Positions 25,201-32,846 of a stretch of DNA of 64,000 bases are shown piece by piece. The position numbers and the translations under genes are program-made. Source of the DNA: Bradyrhizobium tropiciagri (GTDB lineage: Bacteria; Pseudomonadota; Alphaproteobacteria; Rhizobiales; Xanthobacteraceae); the NCBI RefSeq assembly GCF_018130545.1, contig NZ_JAFCKF010000003.1, forward strand, positions 124,001 through 188,000, read 5' to 3'. The notes under the pieces were generated by a model, which did not search any database, had not been told where the DNA came from, and worked only from the letters and a program-made list of their open reading frames with translations. How positions within the stretch are numbered: position 1 is the stretch's first letter; each line of letters opens with the position of its first letter.

Positions 25201-25572
25201 AAGGTCGACTTCGACGGGTTCGCCGACCGCTTCGGCGCGCTGGTCTCGCTGACCAATGCCGACAGCCTGCTCGGCCGCGTCGGCCTCTCGCTCAATCACC
25301 AGAAGAGCTGGGGCGACGGCGGCCGCTCCGACCTCTACGCGATCGGCAATCTGCATTACGAATTCCTCGACGGCACCAACGTCGCGGTCGCAGGCACCAG
25401 CTTCGCCAGCGCCAACGACCGCCTCTGGGGCAGCATCGGCGGCGGCGGCAGCTACAGCTGGGCGGGCGGGCGCTACACATTGTTCGGCGAGGCGACCTAT
25501 CGCGCCAGCCTGCAGGATGCGTCGGCCAATTACAGCTACAAGGGCAGCGCGGGATTCCGCGTGGTGTGGTGA
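22276..25572 (+). CDS. Autotransporter with tandem passenger repeats
   Basis: The 1,098-residue product has a long basic N-terminal extension before a signal segment (LLLLNVSVAALSALMPGSAAAQ). A Gly/Thr/Ser-rich beta-helix passenger follows (about residues 55-750), a Pro-rich linker (DPTAPTPAGVPAG), and a C-terminal autotransporter barrel of about 280 residues ending in the aromatic GFRVVW. Within the passenger are three tandem passenger-associated repeat units of 99, 93 and 93 residues (TLALTG..S, SSxVVAN, GGTxxLSG). It would be secreted through its own barrel and displayed outside. ATG 22276 is used; an in-frame ATG at 22225 is also possible. Adhesion is a guess. Confidence 0.9.
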   Translation: MRECIGAATKPRHVGDNPLDPHRTASTARTRAHFQRLLLLNVSVAALSALMPGSAAAQSWTGATSNDWTVGSNWSGGTAPVAGGAANIVPGSNVVLGVNPGATGTAASLNVRDLAGGATNLTIQNGSTLTMTGTAAIGDVAGGTATVTVTGAGTRWNAGTISLFAGATSVLNITDGATVSVTSRIIVGSPAGAGSATLNVSNATVENHGAGISVGNAHGRVNFDNAIFRALINTTAVSTGTAAQNNIAAGGLTIDNNGFLILQANGFSGVGGLTKTGAGIFRFGGAGSSYTGETVIQQGTLQLSALAGSGNGVASSSRVVDNAIFDLSFMSDPNAHIQSLAGSSAGSVTLGTKDLIITNANDTFAGTISGTGGLQLTGGTQALSGVQTYSGATTITAGTLALTGAGDISASSQVIANGTFSIAGLTSAGTSIQRLSGTGSVDLGARTLTLTAANDTFAGVIGGSGGLTLAGGTEALSGANTYGGVTTISAGTLALTGTGSISNSSHVVANSVFDISGLTSAGTSIQSLAGTGSVALGGKTLTITNGSDNFAGKIGGTGGLAVSGGTQTLSGVNTYSGATTVTSGTLQAGAANAFSAASAATVGTGGTFDLNGFNQTMGALSNAGTIRFGATPGTTLTVAGNYAGNGGTLLFNTVLGGDGSATDRLIAGSTSGTSTVRIANAGGGGAQTVNGIKLIDVTGASNGTFALAGNYSLQGQQAIVAGAYAYTLQKNGVSTPTDGDWYLRSTLVPSSDPTAPTPAGVPAGPLYQPGVPLYENYAQVLLGMNALPSMQERVGNRYWGGNGNPSEAMARMGVTPAATSDSSWTQSAFWGRVEGGQTSLRPSNTTGSTTNSDDFKAQAGLDGLALENNYGRLIVSLTLQYGLTTAYVNSFFGNGRIRAEGTGVGATATWYGDNGIYIDGQMQTMFYRGDLTSDLVGSMAHGNEGLGYAFSVEGGKRYTIGNGFTLTPQAQLAYSKVDFDGFADRFGALVSLTNADSLLGRVGLSLNHQKSWGDGGRSDLYAIGNLHYEFLDGTNVAVAGTSFASANDRLWGSIGGGGSYSWAGGRYTLFGEATYRASLQDASANYSYKGSAGFRVVW
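23173..24027 (+). repeat. Three tandem coding repeats in the autotransporter passenger
   Basis: Units run 23173-23469 (297 bases), 23470-23748 (279) and 23749-24027 (279). The second and third share long near-identical stretches (for example the ITSAGTSIQ region and the LSGxNTY(S/G)G region). The first is more diverged. All remain in frame, so unit gain or loss would change passenger length without breaking the gene. Confidence 0.85.
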
Positions 25573-25622
25573 GGCCGGAGCGCAATGAGATTGAGTTGAG
25601 TTCGAGCGGCAACGGCGCTGCG

Positions 25623-25770
25623 CCTCCTCGCCCCGTTCTTACGGGGAGAGGGTTGGGGTGAGGGGCCGTCTCCGCATCGACGTTGATAGCGGCGTCTACG
25701 GAAGCTCCCCCTCACCCGGATTGCATCTCCGATGCAATCCGACCTCTCCCCGGACGCGGGGCGAGGTGAA
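25623..25770. repeat. Dispersed palindromic intergenic repeat (CCTCTCCCCG type)
   Basis: The left part (CCCCGTTCTTACGGGGAGAG, then GGTGAGGGG) and right part (CCCCTCACCC, GATTGCATCTCCGATGCAATC, CCTCTCCCCG, GCGGGGCGAGG) are mutually inverted and each contains its own hairpin. This is a well-known repeat style of Bradyrhizobium-type genomes. It lies between the convergent ends of the autotransporter and amidohydrolase genes and may act as a terminator. Confidence 0.8.
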
Positions 25771-25777
25771 GCGGAGC

Positions 25778-27022
25778 CTACCCGCCCAACCTATCCACCT
25801 CGGCCTTGCCGGCCTTCATGACCAGCGGGATCTGCTCGCCCTGGCCGAGCAGGCATGACACGTCGCGCAGCGGATTGCCTTCCACCACCAGCAGGTCCGC
25901 GAACGCCTCCGGCGCGATCCGGCCAAGCTTGCCTTCCATGCCGAGCACCTCGGCGCCGATGATGGTCGCGCTGGCGATCACCGCCTGCGGACCGAGCAGT
26001 TCGGCGCGGATCCGGAATTCGTCGCTCTGCAATCGCTGCGACGGCCCGAGCAGGTCGGAGCCATACCCCATCTTGACGCCGGCCTCGCGGTAGATCGCGA
26101 GCGAGCGCAAGCCGGCATCGCGCACGTCGGCGATCTTGGCGACGCTCGCGGCAGGCAGGCCGTATTTCGCGCCTTCGTTGGCCAATGCCTCGTAAGTGAC
26201 CAACGTCGGCACCGCATAGGCGCCCTTCTCGGCCATCAGCCGCGCGGTCGGCAGGTCGACCAGATTGCCGTGCTCGATGGTGCGCACGCCGCAGCGGATT
26301 GCGCGCTCGATCGCCTCGGCGGTGTAGGCATGGGCCAGCACATAGGTGTGACGCGCCTTCGCCTCGGCGACGATGGCGCGGATCTCGTCCTCGGAGTAGC
26401 CGTAGGCGCCGATCGGATCGGTCGGCGACGCGACGCCGCCGGAGGCCATGATCTTGATCTGGTCGGCGCCCATCTGCAGCTCCTCGCGCACCGCCTTGCG
26501 CACTGCATCGACACCGTCGACGACGCGCGCGATGGCGCCGACCCGCACGCAGCAGGAGCAGGTCGGGTCGGCCAGATAGTCCGAGCGGGCGCGCCCGTCG
26601 CCGTGCCCGCCGGTCTGGCTCAGCGCCCGGCCGGAGACGAACAGCCGCGGACCATCGGTCAGGCCGGTGTCGATCGCCTGCTTCAGCGCATAGCCGGCGC
26701 CGCCGGCATCGCGGACGGTGGTGAAGCCGCGCTTCAGCATGCCACGCAACAGCATGGTCGAGCGCAGCGTCACCAGCACGTTGGCCATCCGGGCCTGCTG
26801 CGAGAGATCAAGCTCGACCGCGACCGCATGCACATGCAGGTCGATCAGGCCGGGCATCAGGGTCTTGCCCTTGAGGTCGATGACGCGATCGGCTGATGCC
26901 TCGATCGGCCGGTCGGAGACCTCCTTGATCAGCCGATCCTCGACCAGTACGTGATGGCCTTCGAGCAGATCGGAGCGCAGCGGGTCGAGCAGCGCGGCAT
27001 TCTTGAAGAGGATGCTTGTCAT
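25778..27022 (-). CDS. Metal-dependent amidohydrolase
   Basis: This 414-residue protein belongs to the amidohydrolase superfamily. It shows the HVH metal motif (GLIDLHVHAVAVE), a likely carboxylated Lys (IKIMASGGVASPTD), two His ligands (VLAHAYT and IEHGNLVD) and the catalytic Asp (GYGSDLLGPSQR). It resembles the Xaa-Pro dipeptidase/imidazolonepropionase-like group acting on amide bonds. ATG 27022 has AGGAGACC upstream. It follows the MFS transporter gene by 32 bases on the same strand, so it probably hydrolyses what that transporter imports. The divergent LysR at 28533 likely controls both. The substrate is unknown. Confidence 0.88.
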   Translation of the reverse strand: MTSILFKNAALLDPLRSDLLEGHHVLVEDRLIKEVSDRPIEASADRVIDLKGKTLMPGLIDLHVHAVAVELDLSQQARMANVLVTLRSTMLLRGMLKRGFTTVRDAGGAGYALKQAIDTGLTDGPRLFVSGRALSQTGGHGDGRARSDYLADPTCSCCVRVGAIARVVDGVDAVRKAVREELQMGADQIKIMASGGVASPTDPIGAYGYSEDEIRAIVAEAKARHTYVLAHAYTAEAIERAIRCGVRTIEHGNLVDLPTARLMAEKGAYAVPTLVTYEALANEGAKYGLPAASVAKIADVRDAGLRSLAIYREAGVKMGYGSDLLGPSQRLQSDEFRIRAELLGPQAVIASATIIGAEVLGMEGKLGRIAPEAFADLLVVEGNPLRDVSCLLGQGEQIPLVMKAGKAEVDRLGG

Positions 27023-27054
27023 AAAGGTCTCCTGTCAGCGCGCAGCTCGAATGA

Positions 27055-28410
27055 TCACGCGGTTTCGCTTGCGATGTCTTCCAGCGATCGGCCGCGGGTC
27101 GGCACGCCCATCAGCACGACGGTCAGCGCGCCGATCAACAGCACGCTCGTGGTGACGCCGAACACGCCGGCAAAGCCGAAATTCGGATAGAGGTAACCGA
27201 CCAGGATGGGTGCTGCGATCGCGCCGATACGGCCGATCGCGGATGCGAGCCCTGCCCCCGTGGTCCGGATCGATGTCGGGAACACCTCGGCCGTGTAGGC
27301 ATAGACGCCCGCATAGGTGCCGTTCATGAAGAACGACAGCAGCAGGCCGGCCGTCATGATCTGCCCGTCGCTGGACGCAAAGGCGAGCCCGAGCGCGCTG
27401 ATGCCGCCGAACAGCATGTAGGTCGCGATCGTCGCCTGCCGTCCGATCCGCTCGTTGAAAAACGCGGCGGTGAAATAGCCCGGCACCTGCGCGCAATACA
27501 TCGCGAGCGAATAGCCAAAGCTCTTGGTGATGCTCATGCCGTTTTGCACCAGCAGGCCCGGAATCCAGACGAAGAAAGAGTAATAGCTGAAGGTGATCGA
27601 CAGCCACATGATCCATGTCATGGTGGTGATGCGGGCCTGGCGGCCGGCGAGCAGCGCGGCAAAATTGCTCAGCAGCGTGCCGGACGAGACGGCAGGTGCA
27701 GCCGGCTCCACGACGGGAGGCGGCAGCACGCGGCCCTCGCGCGCGAAGCTGGCCTCGACCTTGTCGAGCACCGCCTCGGCTTCCTTCTCCCTGCCGCGGC
27801 TTTCCAGCCAGCGCGGCGATTCCGGCAGCGATCTCCGCCACCACAGCAGCATCACGACCGGCACCGCGGTGATGACGAGCACGATGCGCCAGCCGTTCTC
27901 ATAAGCCGGCACGATGAAATAGCCGAGCAGAGCGGCGGCGACGAAGCCGAACGAGAAGAAGCCCGCCAGCGCGCCGGTGAAAGCACCGCGGTAACGCCGC
28001 GCCACGAACTCGGCGAGATACGGCGCGATGATCGCGCTCTCAGCGCCGGTGCCCATGCCGGCGACGACGCGCGCGGCAAAGAACGCCGGCCAGCTATCCA
28101 CCGCCGCGCTGACCAGCGAGGCCACGCTGTAGAGCGCCAGCGCCGACATCATCACCGCGCGGCGGCCGATCAGGTCGCCCAGCGTCCCCGCCAGCAGCGC
28201 GCCGAACAGATAGCCGACGAAGGTGCTGCTGCCGAGCACGCCGGTCTCGACATTGGTCAGGCTCCAGGCGGTGCGCAACACCGGCAGGATGAACGCCAGC
28301 ACCGCGGCATCCATCGCGTCGAACAGATAGCCGAGGCCACCCATCAGCAGCAGGTGCACATGAAAACGCGCGAATGGCAGGCGCTCGATGCGCGCCGAAA
28401 TCATCGACAT
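27055..28410 (-). CDS. MFS transporter
   Basis: The 451-residue protein has about twelve membrane segments. The cytoplasmic loop-2 motif is GTLGDLIGRRAVMM, and the N-terminal half has LGYLFDAMDAAVLAFILP with an acidic pair in TM1, as in the NiaP/aromatic-acid and sugar-type MFS families. A central cytoplasmic loop (about 205-250) is followed by the second six-helix half. ATG 28410 has GGAGGGGGG upstream; the longer frame has no site. It would import the amidohydrolase substrate. It diverges from the LysR gene. Confidence 0.9.
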   Translation of the reverse strand: MSMISARIERLPFARFHVHLLLMGGLGYLFDAMDAAVLAFILPVLRTAWSLTNVETGVLGSSTFVGYLFGALLAGTLGDLIGRRAVMMSALALYSVASLVSAAVDSWPAFFAARVVAGMGTGAESAIIAPYLAEFVARRYRGAFTGALAGFFSFGFVAAALLGYFIVPAYENGWRIVLVITAVPVVMLLWWRRSLPESPRWLESRGREKEAEAVLDKVEASFAREGRVLPPPVVEPAAPAVSSGTLLSNFAALLAGRQARITTMTWIMWLSITFSYYSFFVWIPGLLVQNGMSITKSFGYSLAMYCAQVPGYFTAAFFNERIGRQATIATYMLFGGISALGLAFASSDGQIMTAGLLLSFFMNGTYAGVYAYTAEVFPTSIRTTGAGLASAIGRIGAIAAPILVGYLYPNFGFAGVFGVTTSVLLIGALTVVLMGVPTRGRSLEDIASETA

Positions 28411-28490
28411 GAAATAGCCCCCCTCCGCCCCGCGGTCGGCACGCGCCACGGGGTCAGCGAGGGGAATGATAGACAAATCAATATTATGGG

Positions 28491-28507
28491 AATAATTTAT
28501 AATTATT
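28491..28507. promoter_or_regulatory. AT-rich palindrome in the LysR/MFS divergent promoter
   Basis: AATAATT (28491-28497) and AATTATT (28501-28507) are perfect inverted arms around TAT. A second, overlapping dyad is ATTAT-GGGA-ATAAT just upstream. Together they form an AT-rich island in GC-rich DNA between divergent LysR and MFS genes, as expected for a LysR-type binding region. Confidence 0.6.
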
Positions 28508-28532
28508 ATCTGGTACATCACCCCTGTGAATA

Positions 28533-29459
28533 TTGCCCGTGTCCTTCCGCACCCTCGACCTCAATCTGCTGAAAGTCTTCGAGGCGCTGATGACCGAGGG
28601 CAGCGTGACGCGCGCCGCGAGCGCGCTGACGATGACCCAGCCCGCGGTCAGCAACGCGCTTGCAAGGCTGCGCGACGCGCTCGGCGATCCCCTGTTCGTG
28701 CGCACGGCGAGCGGCATCCGCCCGACGCAGCGCGCGGTGGCGCTGTGGCAGCCAATCGGCGATGCGCTGGAGCACGTTCGCCACGCACTCGACGAGGACG
28801 CGTTCGATCCGCGGCGCACCGAGGCTGAATTCAGCCTGTCGATGTCGGACTACGTGTCCTCGCTGGTGATGCCGCGGCTGCTCAACCGCTTCGGCGAGGT
28901 GGCGCCTTCCGCGCGCATCCATACGCTGCCCAATACCATCCTCGAGATCGGCGACCGCCTCGAGGACAACCGGGTCGATTGCGTGCTGAGCGTCTATGTC
29001 AACGAGGCGCAGCAACCGCCGGCCGCGATCCGCTCTCGCTCGCTGTGGACCGTGGAGTATGCCTGCATGATGCGGCGGGATCATCCGCTGGCGAACGGGA
29101 AGCGGCTCAGCGCGCGCAGCTTTCTCAACGCCAAGCATGTCGATGTCAGCCTCGCCGGCAAGACGCTGCCGACCTACGACCAGTTCCTCGCCTCGCGCGG
29201 CCTGTCGCGCAACCTGGTCACGACAGTCAATCACTACAATGCCGCCTACGAGATCGTGCGCCAGTCGGACCTGATCGCGGTGCTGCCGCGCGATCTCAGC
29301 GCGCAGACCCGCCACGCACCGCATCTGCACGCGATGCCGGTCCCGCTGCCGGCGCCGCCGCGCATCGTCAGCCTGTTTTGGCACCAGCGTAACGACACGG
29401 TTCCCGCGCAGCGCTGGCTGCGCGAGACCCTGGTGGAGCTGTTTGCGCGGATGGAGTGA
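28533..29459 (+). CDS. LysR-family transcriptional regulator
   Basis: The roughly 308-residue protein has an N-terminal winged HTH (LDLNLLKVFEALMTEGSVTRAASALTMTQPAVSNALARLRDALGDPLF) and a LysR substrate-binding domain from about residue 92. The start is non-ATG: TTG 28533 or GTG 28539 (VSFRTLDLN). Neither has a strong ribosome site. It diverges from the MFS-amidohydrolase pair and probably activates it when a substrate or its product is present. The closest style is the NodD/NahR-type branch by N-terminal sequence; no effector can be named. Confidence 0.9.
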   Translation: MPVSFRTLDLNLLKVFEALMTEGSVTRAASALTMTQPAVSNALARLRDALGDPLFVRTASGIRPTQRAVALWQPIGDALEHVRHALDEDAFDPRRTEAEFSLSMSDYVSSLVMPRLLNRFGEVAPSARIHTLPNTILEIGDRLEDNRVDCVLSVYVNEAQQPPAAIRSRSLWTVEYACMMRRDHPLANGKRLSARSFLNAKHVDVSLAGKTLPTYDQFLASRGLSRNLVTTVNHYNAAYEIVRQSDLIAVLPRDLSAQTRHAPHLHAMPVPLPAPPRIVSLFWHQRNDTVPAQRWLRETLVELFARME

Positions 29460-29481
29460 ACCGGCGCAAGGCGTGCCTCTG

Positions 29482-30942
29482 TCAGGTCGATGTGGGCGCA
29501 GGCTCGATCGACGCTACGTCTGCGGCCGGTGACGGGACGCTTCGCGCCAACGGACGCCCAAACAGCCGATGCAGCACAAGATAGCTCGCCATCGCAACGC
29601 CGATGCCCGTGAGCCAGGACAGGTCCACCCCGCCGGTCGCCAACGCCAGCGGGCCTTGCATCGCCTTGATGGTGCCCATCTGGAAGGCCCACGCCGCTGC
29701 GAAGCCGGCGGCAAAGGCGATCAGCCCGGCCCAGTTGAAGTCACGATCCTGGTCCGGCTCCACGTAGAGCGACGCGACATCGATCCGGCCGCGTCGCACC
29801 AAATAAAAGTCGGCGAGCGTGACCCCGGCCCATGGGCTGATCCAGACGATCAAGGCGACCATGAAATTGTCGAAGGAGTGAGCAAAATCGCCCGACTGCA
29901 GGAAGCCGTAGAGGATCGCGGTGGCGATCAGGCCGGAGACCACCGAGATCACCCAGCGCGGCCGTCGCAGATCGAGCGCGAGCGACGACAGCGCCGCCGA
30001 ATAGATCACGACGATATTGGTCGCGATCGGACCATGGAGCAGAACCAGCAACACCGGAAGCGCCATCGTGCCGAACGCTGCGATGATCAGCTTCGACGGA
30101 TCGGACCCGGCGCCGCCGGATGCAATGGCAGCGCCAAGGAACGCGAGCCAGACGGTCGGCAGGAACATGCCGAGGAAGGTCGCCCGAAACACCTTGGCCG
30201 CGCCGAGCGCGGGCCTGGTGAAGCGCGTATAGTCGGACGCATAGGTGAGCCATGAGATGCCCCAGCCGATGCCGATTGCGGTCATCAATTGCGTCGCCGC
30301 GGCGAAGGCCGGCATACCGATCACGGTCGCAGACTGCCATTTGATATCGACGTGCAGGAACGCGAGCACGGTCATGGCGGCCATGATCAGCAGGATGACC
30401 GGCATGGTGTAGCGCTCGAACACCTTGATGGCATTGAAGCCCCAGGCCGCGATGCCGACCTGAAACAGCATCACCAGCACCGCGATCGCGTATTTGAGCT
30501 CGACGCCGCCGCCGATCCCCATCCGCTCGAGCGCCGCCATGCAGAGGTCGAGCACGATCCAGGTGTTGATCGCGACCCACCCCATCGGCATCAGCACCTG
30601 CGCCAGTGCCGGCAGATAGGCGCCACGGCGGCCGAACGCCAGCCGACCCAGCACCATCTGCGGCACGCCGGTGCGATGTCCCATAAGGCAGAACGCGCCA
30701 AACAGCGCAGCGCCGAACAGATTGCCGACCACGATGACGGCAAGCGTTTGCAGCAGGCTGAGGCCGAGCTGGATGCCGAGCGCGCCCAGCACCCAGTTGA
30801 TCGGCGCGATGTTCGCGCCGGTCCAGATCCAGAACTGATCGAACGATGACGATGTGCGATGCGCCGCCGGCACCGGCTCAATTCCGTGGGCGTCGAAGCC
30901 GGCCTCATCCTGTGCCGGAAGCTGTGTCTGCTTGAGCAACAT
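29482..30942 (-). CDS. NCS1-family nucleobase/hydantoin permease
   Basis: This 486-residue protein has about twelve membrane segments. It carries the NCS1 N-terminal signature (FDQFWIWTGANIAPINWVLGALGIQLGLS) and LMGHRTGVPQMVLGRLAFGRRGAYLPAL. WISPWAGVTLADFYLVRRG lies late in the protein. The family imports uracil, cytosine, purines, allantoin, hydantoin or thiamine precursors with Na+ or H+. ATG 30942 is preceded by GGGGGAAAC; the longer upstream frame lacks support. It is a single gene, converging with the LysR gene and diverging from the azoreductase. Nearby deacetylase and DUF1989 genes make a nitrogen-heterocycle substrate plausible. Confidence 0.9.
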   Translation of the reverse strand: MLLKQTQLPAQDEAGFDAHGIEPVPAAHRTSSSFDQFWIWTGANIAPINWVLGALGIQLGLSLLQTLAVIVVGNLFGAALFGAFCLMGHRTGVPQMVLGRLAFGRRGAYLPALAQVLMPMGWVAINTWIVLDLCMAALERMGIGGGVELKYAIAVLVMLFQVGIAAWGFNAIKVFERYTMPVILLIMAAMTVLAFLHVDIKWQSATVIGMPAFAAATQLMTAIGIGWGISWLTYASDYTRFTRPALGAAKVFRATFLGMFLPTVWLAFLGAAIASGGAGSDPSKLIIAAFGTMALPVLLVLLHGPIATNIVVIYSAALSSLALDLRRPRWVISVVSGLIATAILYGFLQSGDFAHSFDNFMVALIVWISPWAGVTLADFYLVRRGRIDVASLYVEPDQDRDFNWAGLIAFAAGFAAAWAFQMGTIKAMQGPLALATGGVDLSWLTGIGVAMASYLVLHRLFGRPLARSVPSPAADVASIEPAPTST

Positions 30943-31135
30943 GTTTCCCCCGTTGTCCGGCGCATTGGTTTGCGCCGGGATGGGACATCTGAGCAGCAGG
31001 CGGCTGCGAGGTGATAATGAGAAATCCTCAAGCCGGGTTGAGACGACATCGAGAGTGAAGCCTGCGTGCTGAATAGTGACAGATCGTGTCGTAATCGGGC
31101 TCGCACGGCGCGTCACCATGGCGCGCAGCTTCACT

Positions 31136-31152
31136 GTTGAGATTTTCTCAAC
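31136..31152. promoter_or_regulatory. Palindrome upstream of azoreductase gene
   Basis: GTTGAGA (31136-31142) and TCTCAAC (31146-31152) are perfect inverted arms around TTT, 88 bases before the azoreductase start and between divergent genes. It has the size of a dimeric regulator site. The rest of the 297-base interval shows no gene. Confidence 0.5.
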
Positions 31153-31239
31153 TCACTTGCCGGATTCGTCAATCACGCCGCAGGCGGCACTCGGTCATTG
31201 TGGAGCCGACGCATTGCTCCCAATCAGCCGAGGCCAGGG

Positions 31240-31911
31240 ATGACGACACTTCTGCATATCGATGCCAGTCCGCGCGGCGACCGTTCGGTCAGCCGAAAAC
31301 TCTCCAGGTCGTTTGTCGAGCACTGGCTGACGCACGAGCCCGGCGCAACGATCATCTCGCGCGATGTCGGCCGCACCCCGCCGCCCCTCATCACGGAGGC
31401 CTGGGTGGCCGCCGCCTTCACCGCGCCCGGCGATCGCACGGCGGAGCAGCACGACGAGCTTCGCCTCTCCGACGAACTGATCGACGAACTCGACCGCGCC
31501 AATGTGATCGTGATCGGGGCGCCGATGCACAATTACGGCATGCCGGCAGCGCTAAAGTCATGGTTCGACAAGGTGATCCGCATCGGCAGGACCTTCAGCT
31601 TCGATCTCGCACGCGGCGACTTTCCGCTCGAGCCGATCATGCGCGGCAAGACGCTGGTGGTATTGAGCTCGCGCGGCGAATTCGGCTTCGGCCCCGGCGG
31701 GGTGCGGGAAACGATGAATCATCTGGAGACCCACATCTTCACCTGCGCCCACTATCTTGGGGTGCAGGAAAGCCATCTGATCGCGGTCGACTACCAGGAG
31801 TTCAACGACGAACGCTACCGGCGGTCGGTCGCCGATGCCTTTGCGGCAATTCCGATGCTGGTCCGGCAGTGTCTTGGAATCGACGGGCCTGTTAATGTCG
31901 CAGCAGAATGA
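31240..31911 (+). CDS. azoR: FMN-dependent NADH-azoreductase (AzoR-like)
   Basis: The 223-residue flavodoxin-fold protein begins MTTLLHIDASPRGDRSVSRKLS, the FMN phosphate-binding start of AzoR. It continues with the conserved PMHNYGMPAALKSWFDKVIRIGRTF, which contacts FMN and the dimer partner, and SSRGEFGF. It reduces quinones and azo compounds with NADH in the cytosol. ATG 31240 fits the family length; an upstream in-frame ATG at 31198 is less likely. A 14-bp duplication and the deacetylase start follow shortly after its stop. Quinone detoxification is the likeliest physiological role. Confidence 0.88.
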   Translation: MTTLLHIDASPRGDRSVSRKLSRSFVEHWLTHEPGATIISRDVGRTPPPLITEAWVAAAFTAPGDRTAEQHDELRLSDELIDELDRANVIVIGAPMHNYGMPAALKSWFDKVIRIGRTFSFDLARGDFPLEPIMRGKTLVVLSSRGEFGFGPGGVRETMNHLETHIFTCAHYLGVQESHLIAVDYQEFNDERYRRSVADAFAAIPMLVRQCLGIDGPVNVAAE

Positions 31912-31938
31912 TGCACCCCGGCCTGCCGGCCGCACGAG

Positions 31939-31966
31939 GATGATCCAATGATGATGATCCAATGAT
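31939..31966 (+). repeat. Tandem 14-bp duplication across the deacetylase start codon
   Basis: GATGATCCAATGAT occurs twice in succession (31939-31952 and 31953-31966). It creates several ATG codons: a frame from 31940 (M-I-Q-stop) and another from 31948 (M-M-M-I-Q-stop) whose TGA overlaps the deacetylase ATG at 31962. The arrangement could modulate or couple translation initiation. Confidence 0.7.
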
Positions 31967-32846
31967 AAAGAATCCCATCCCCTGGCCGAACGGCGCGCGT
32001 TGCGCCTGTGCGATCACGTTCGACGTCGATGCCGACAGTCTGATCCACATCGCCCGCCCGAAGGACTCGTTCGACCGGCTCTATCCGATCACGATGGGAC
32101 GATACGGACCGACCGTCGGCGTGCCGCGCATCCTTGAGACCTATCGGCGCCTCGGCCTGAAACAGTCGTTCTTCATGCCGGCCTGGACCATGCAGCGCTA
32201 TCCGGATGCGGTGGAGGCGATCCTGAGGGATGGCCACGAGATCGGCCATCACGGCTATATCCATGAGGATCCGACGGAGATTTCCTCGGCGGCGCAGCGC
32301 GAGGCCTTCGAGCGCGCGCTCGGCATTCATGTCGCGATGACCGGGCGCAAGCCCCGCGGCTACCGCGCGCCGGTCTATAATGCCAACCAGGCCACGATCG
32401 ACCTCCTGATCGAGCACGGCTTCGTCTACGATTCGTCGCTGATGGCCGACGACATCCCCTACCAGATGCGCACCGCGCGCGGATCGCTCTACGAGATGCC
32501 GCCGCATTGGGGATCGGACGATTGGCCGCCTTTCGCCCATTACGCCGAGATCGGCTACATGATGCCGGTCAAATCGCCGAGCGAAGGCCTTGCCGGCTCC
32601 TTCGAGGAGTTCGAGGCGGCCTATGAGGCCGGCGGATTCTGGATGGGGATCTGGCACCCGTTTCTGACCGGCCGGCTCGCCCGCTGGCGCGTCGTGGAGC
32701 GCTGGCTCGAGCGGATCGTTGCCGAGCGCAAGGTGTGGTTCGCATCGCTCGAGGAAATCGCCGCGCATGTCGACGGCCTGCTCAAGACGGGCACCTATCA
32801 GGTCAGGGTCGAGACCCTGCCTTATTTCACGCAGCCCGTGTCATGA
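31962..32846 (+). CDS. Polysaccharide deacetylase-family hydrolase
   Basis: This 294-residue protein has the NodB-homology (CE4) fold: CAITFDVDADS with the metal/catalytic Asp pair near residue 22, then GHEIGHHGYIHEDP with the His metal ligands. RGYRAPVYNAN and ESLYEMPPHW-like segments follow. It is closest in style to the cytosolic branch that includes peptidoglycan deacetylase PgdA of Helicobacter and PuuE allantoinase, which act on C-N bonds of small substrates. There is no signal peptide, so a cytosolic small-molecule hydrolase is favoured. Its 3' end overlaps the LysR gene on the other strand by 20 bases. Confidence 0.86.
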   Translation: MIKNPIPWPNGARCACAITFDVDADSLIHIARPKDSFDRLYPITMGRYGPTVGVPRILETYRRLGLKQSFFMPAWTMQRYPDAVEAILRDGHEIGHHGYIHEDPTEISSAAQREAFERALGIHVAMTGRKPRGYRAPVYNANQATIDLLIEHGFVYDSSLMADDIPYQMRTARGSLYEMPPHWGSDDWPPFAHYAEIGYMMPVKSPSEGLAGSFEEFEAAYEAGGFWMGIWHPFLTGRLARWRVVERWLERIVAERKVWFASLEEIAAHVDGLLKTGTYQVRVETLPYFTQPVS

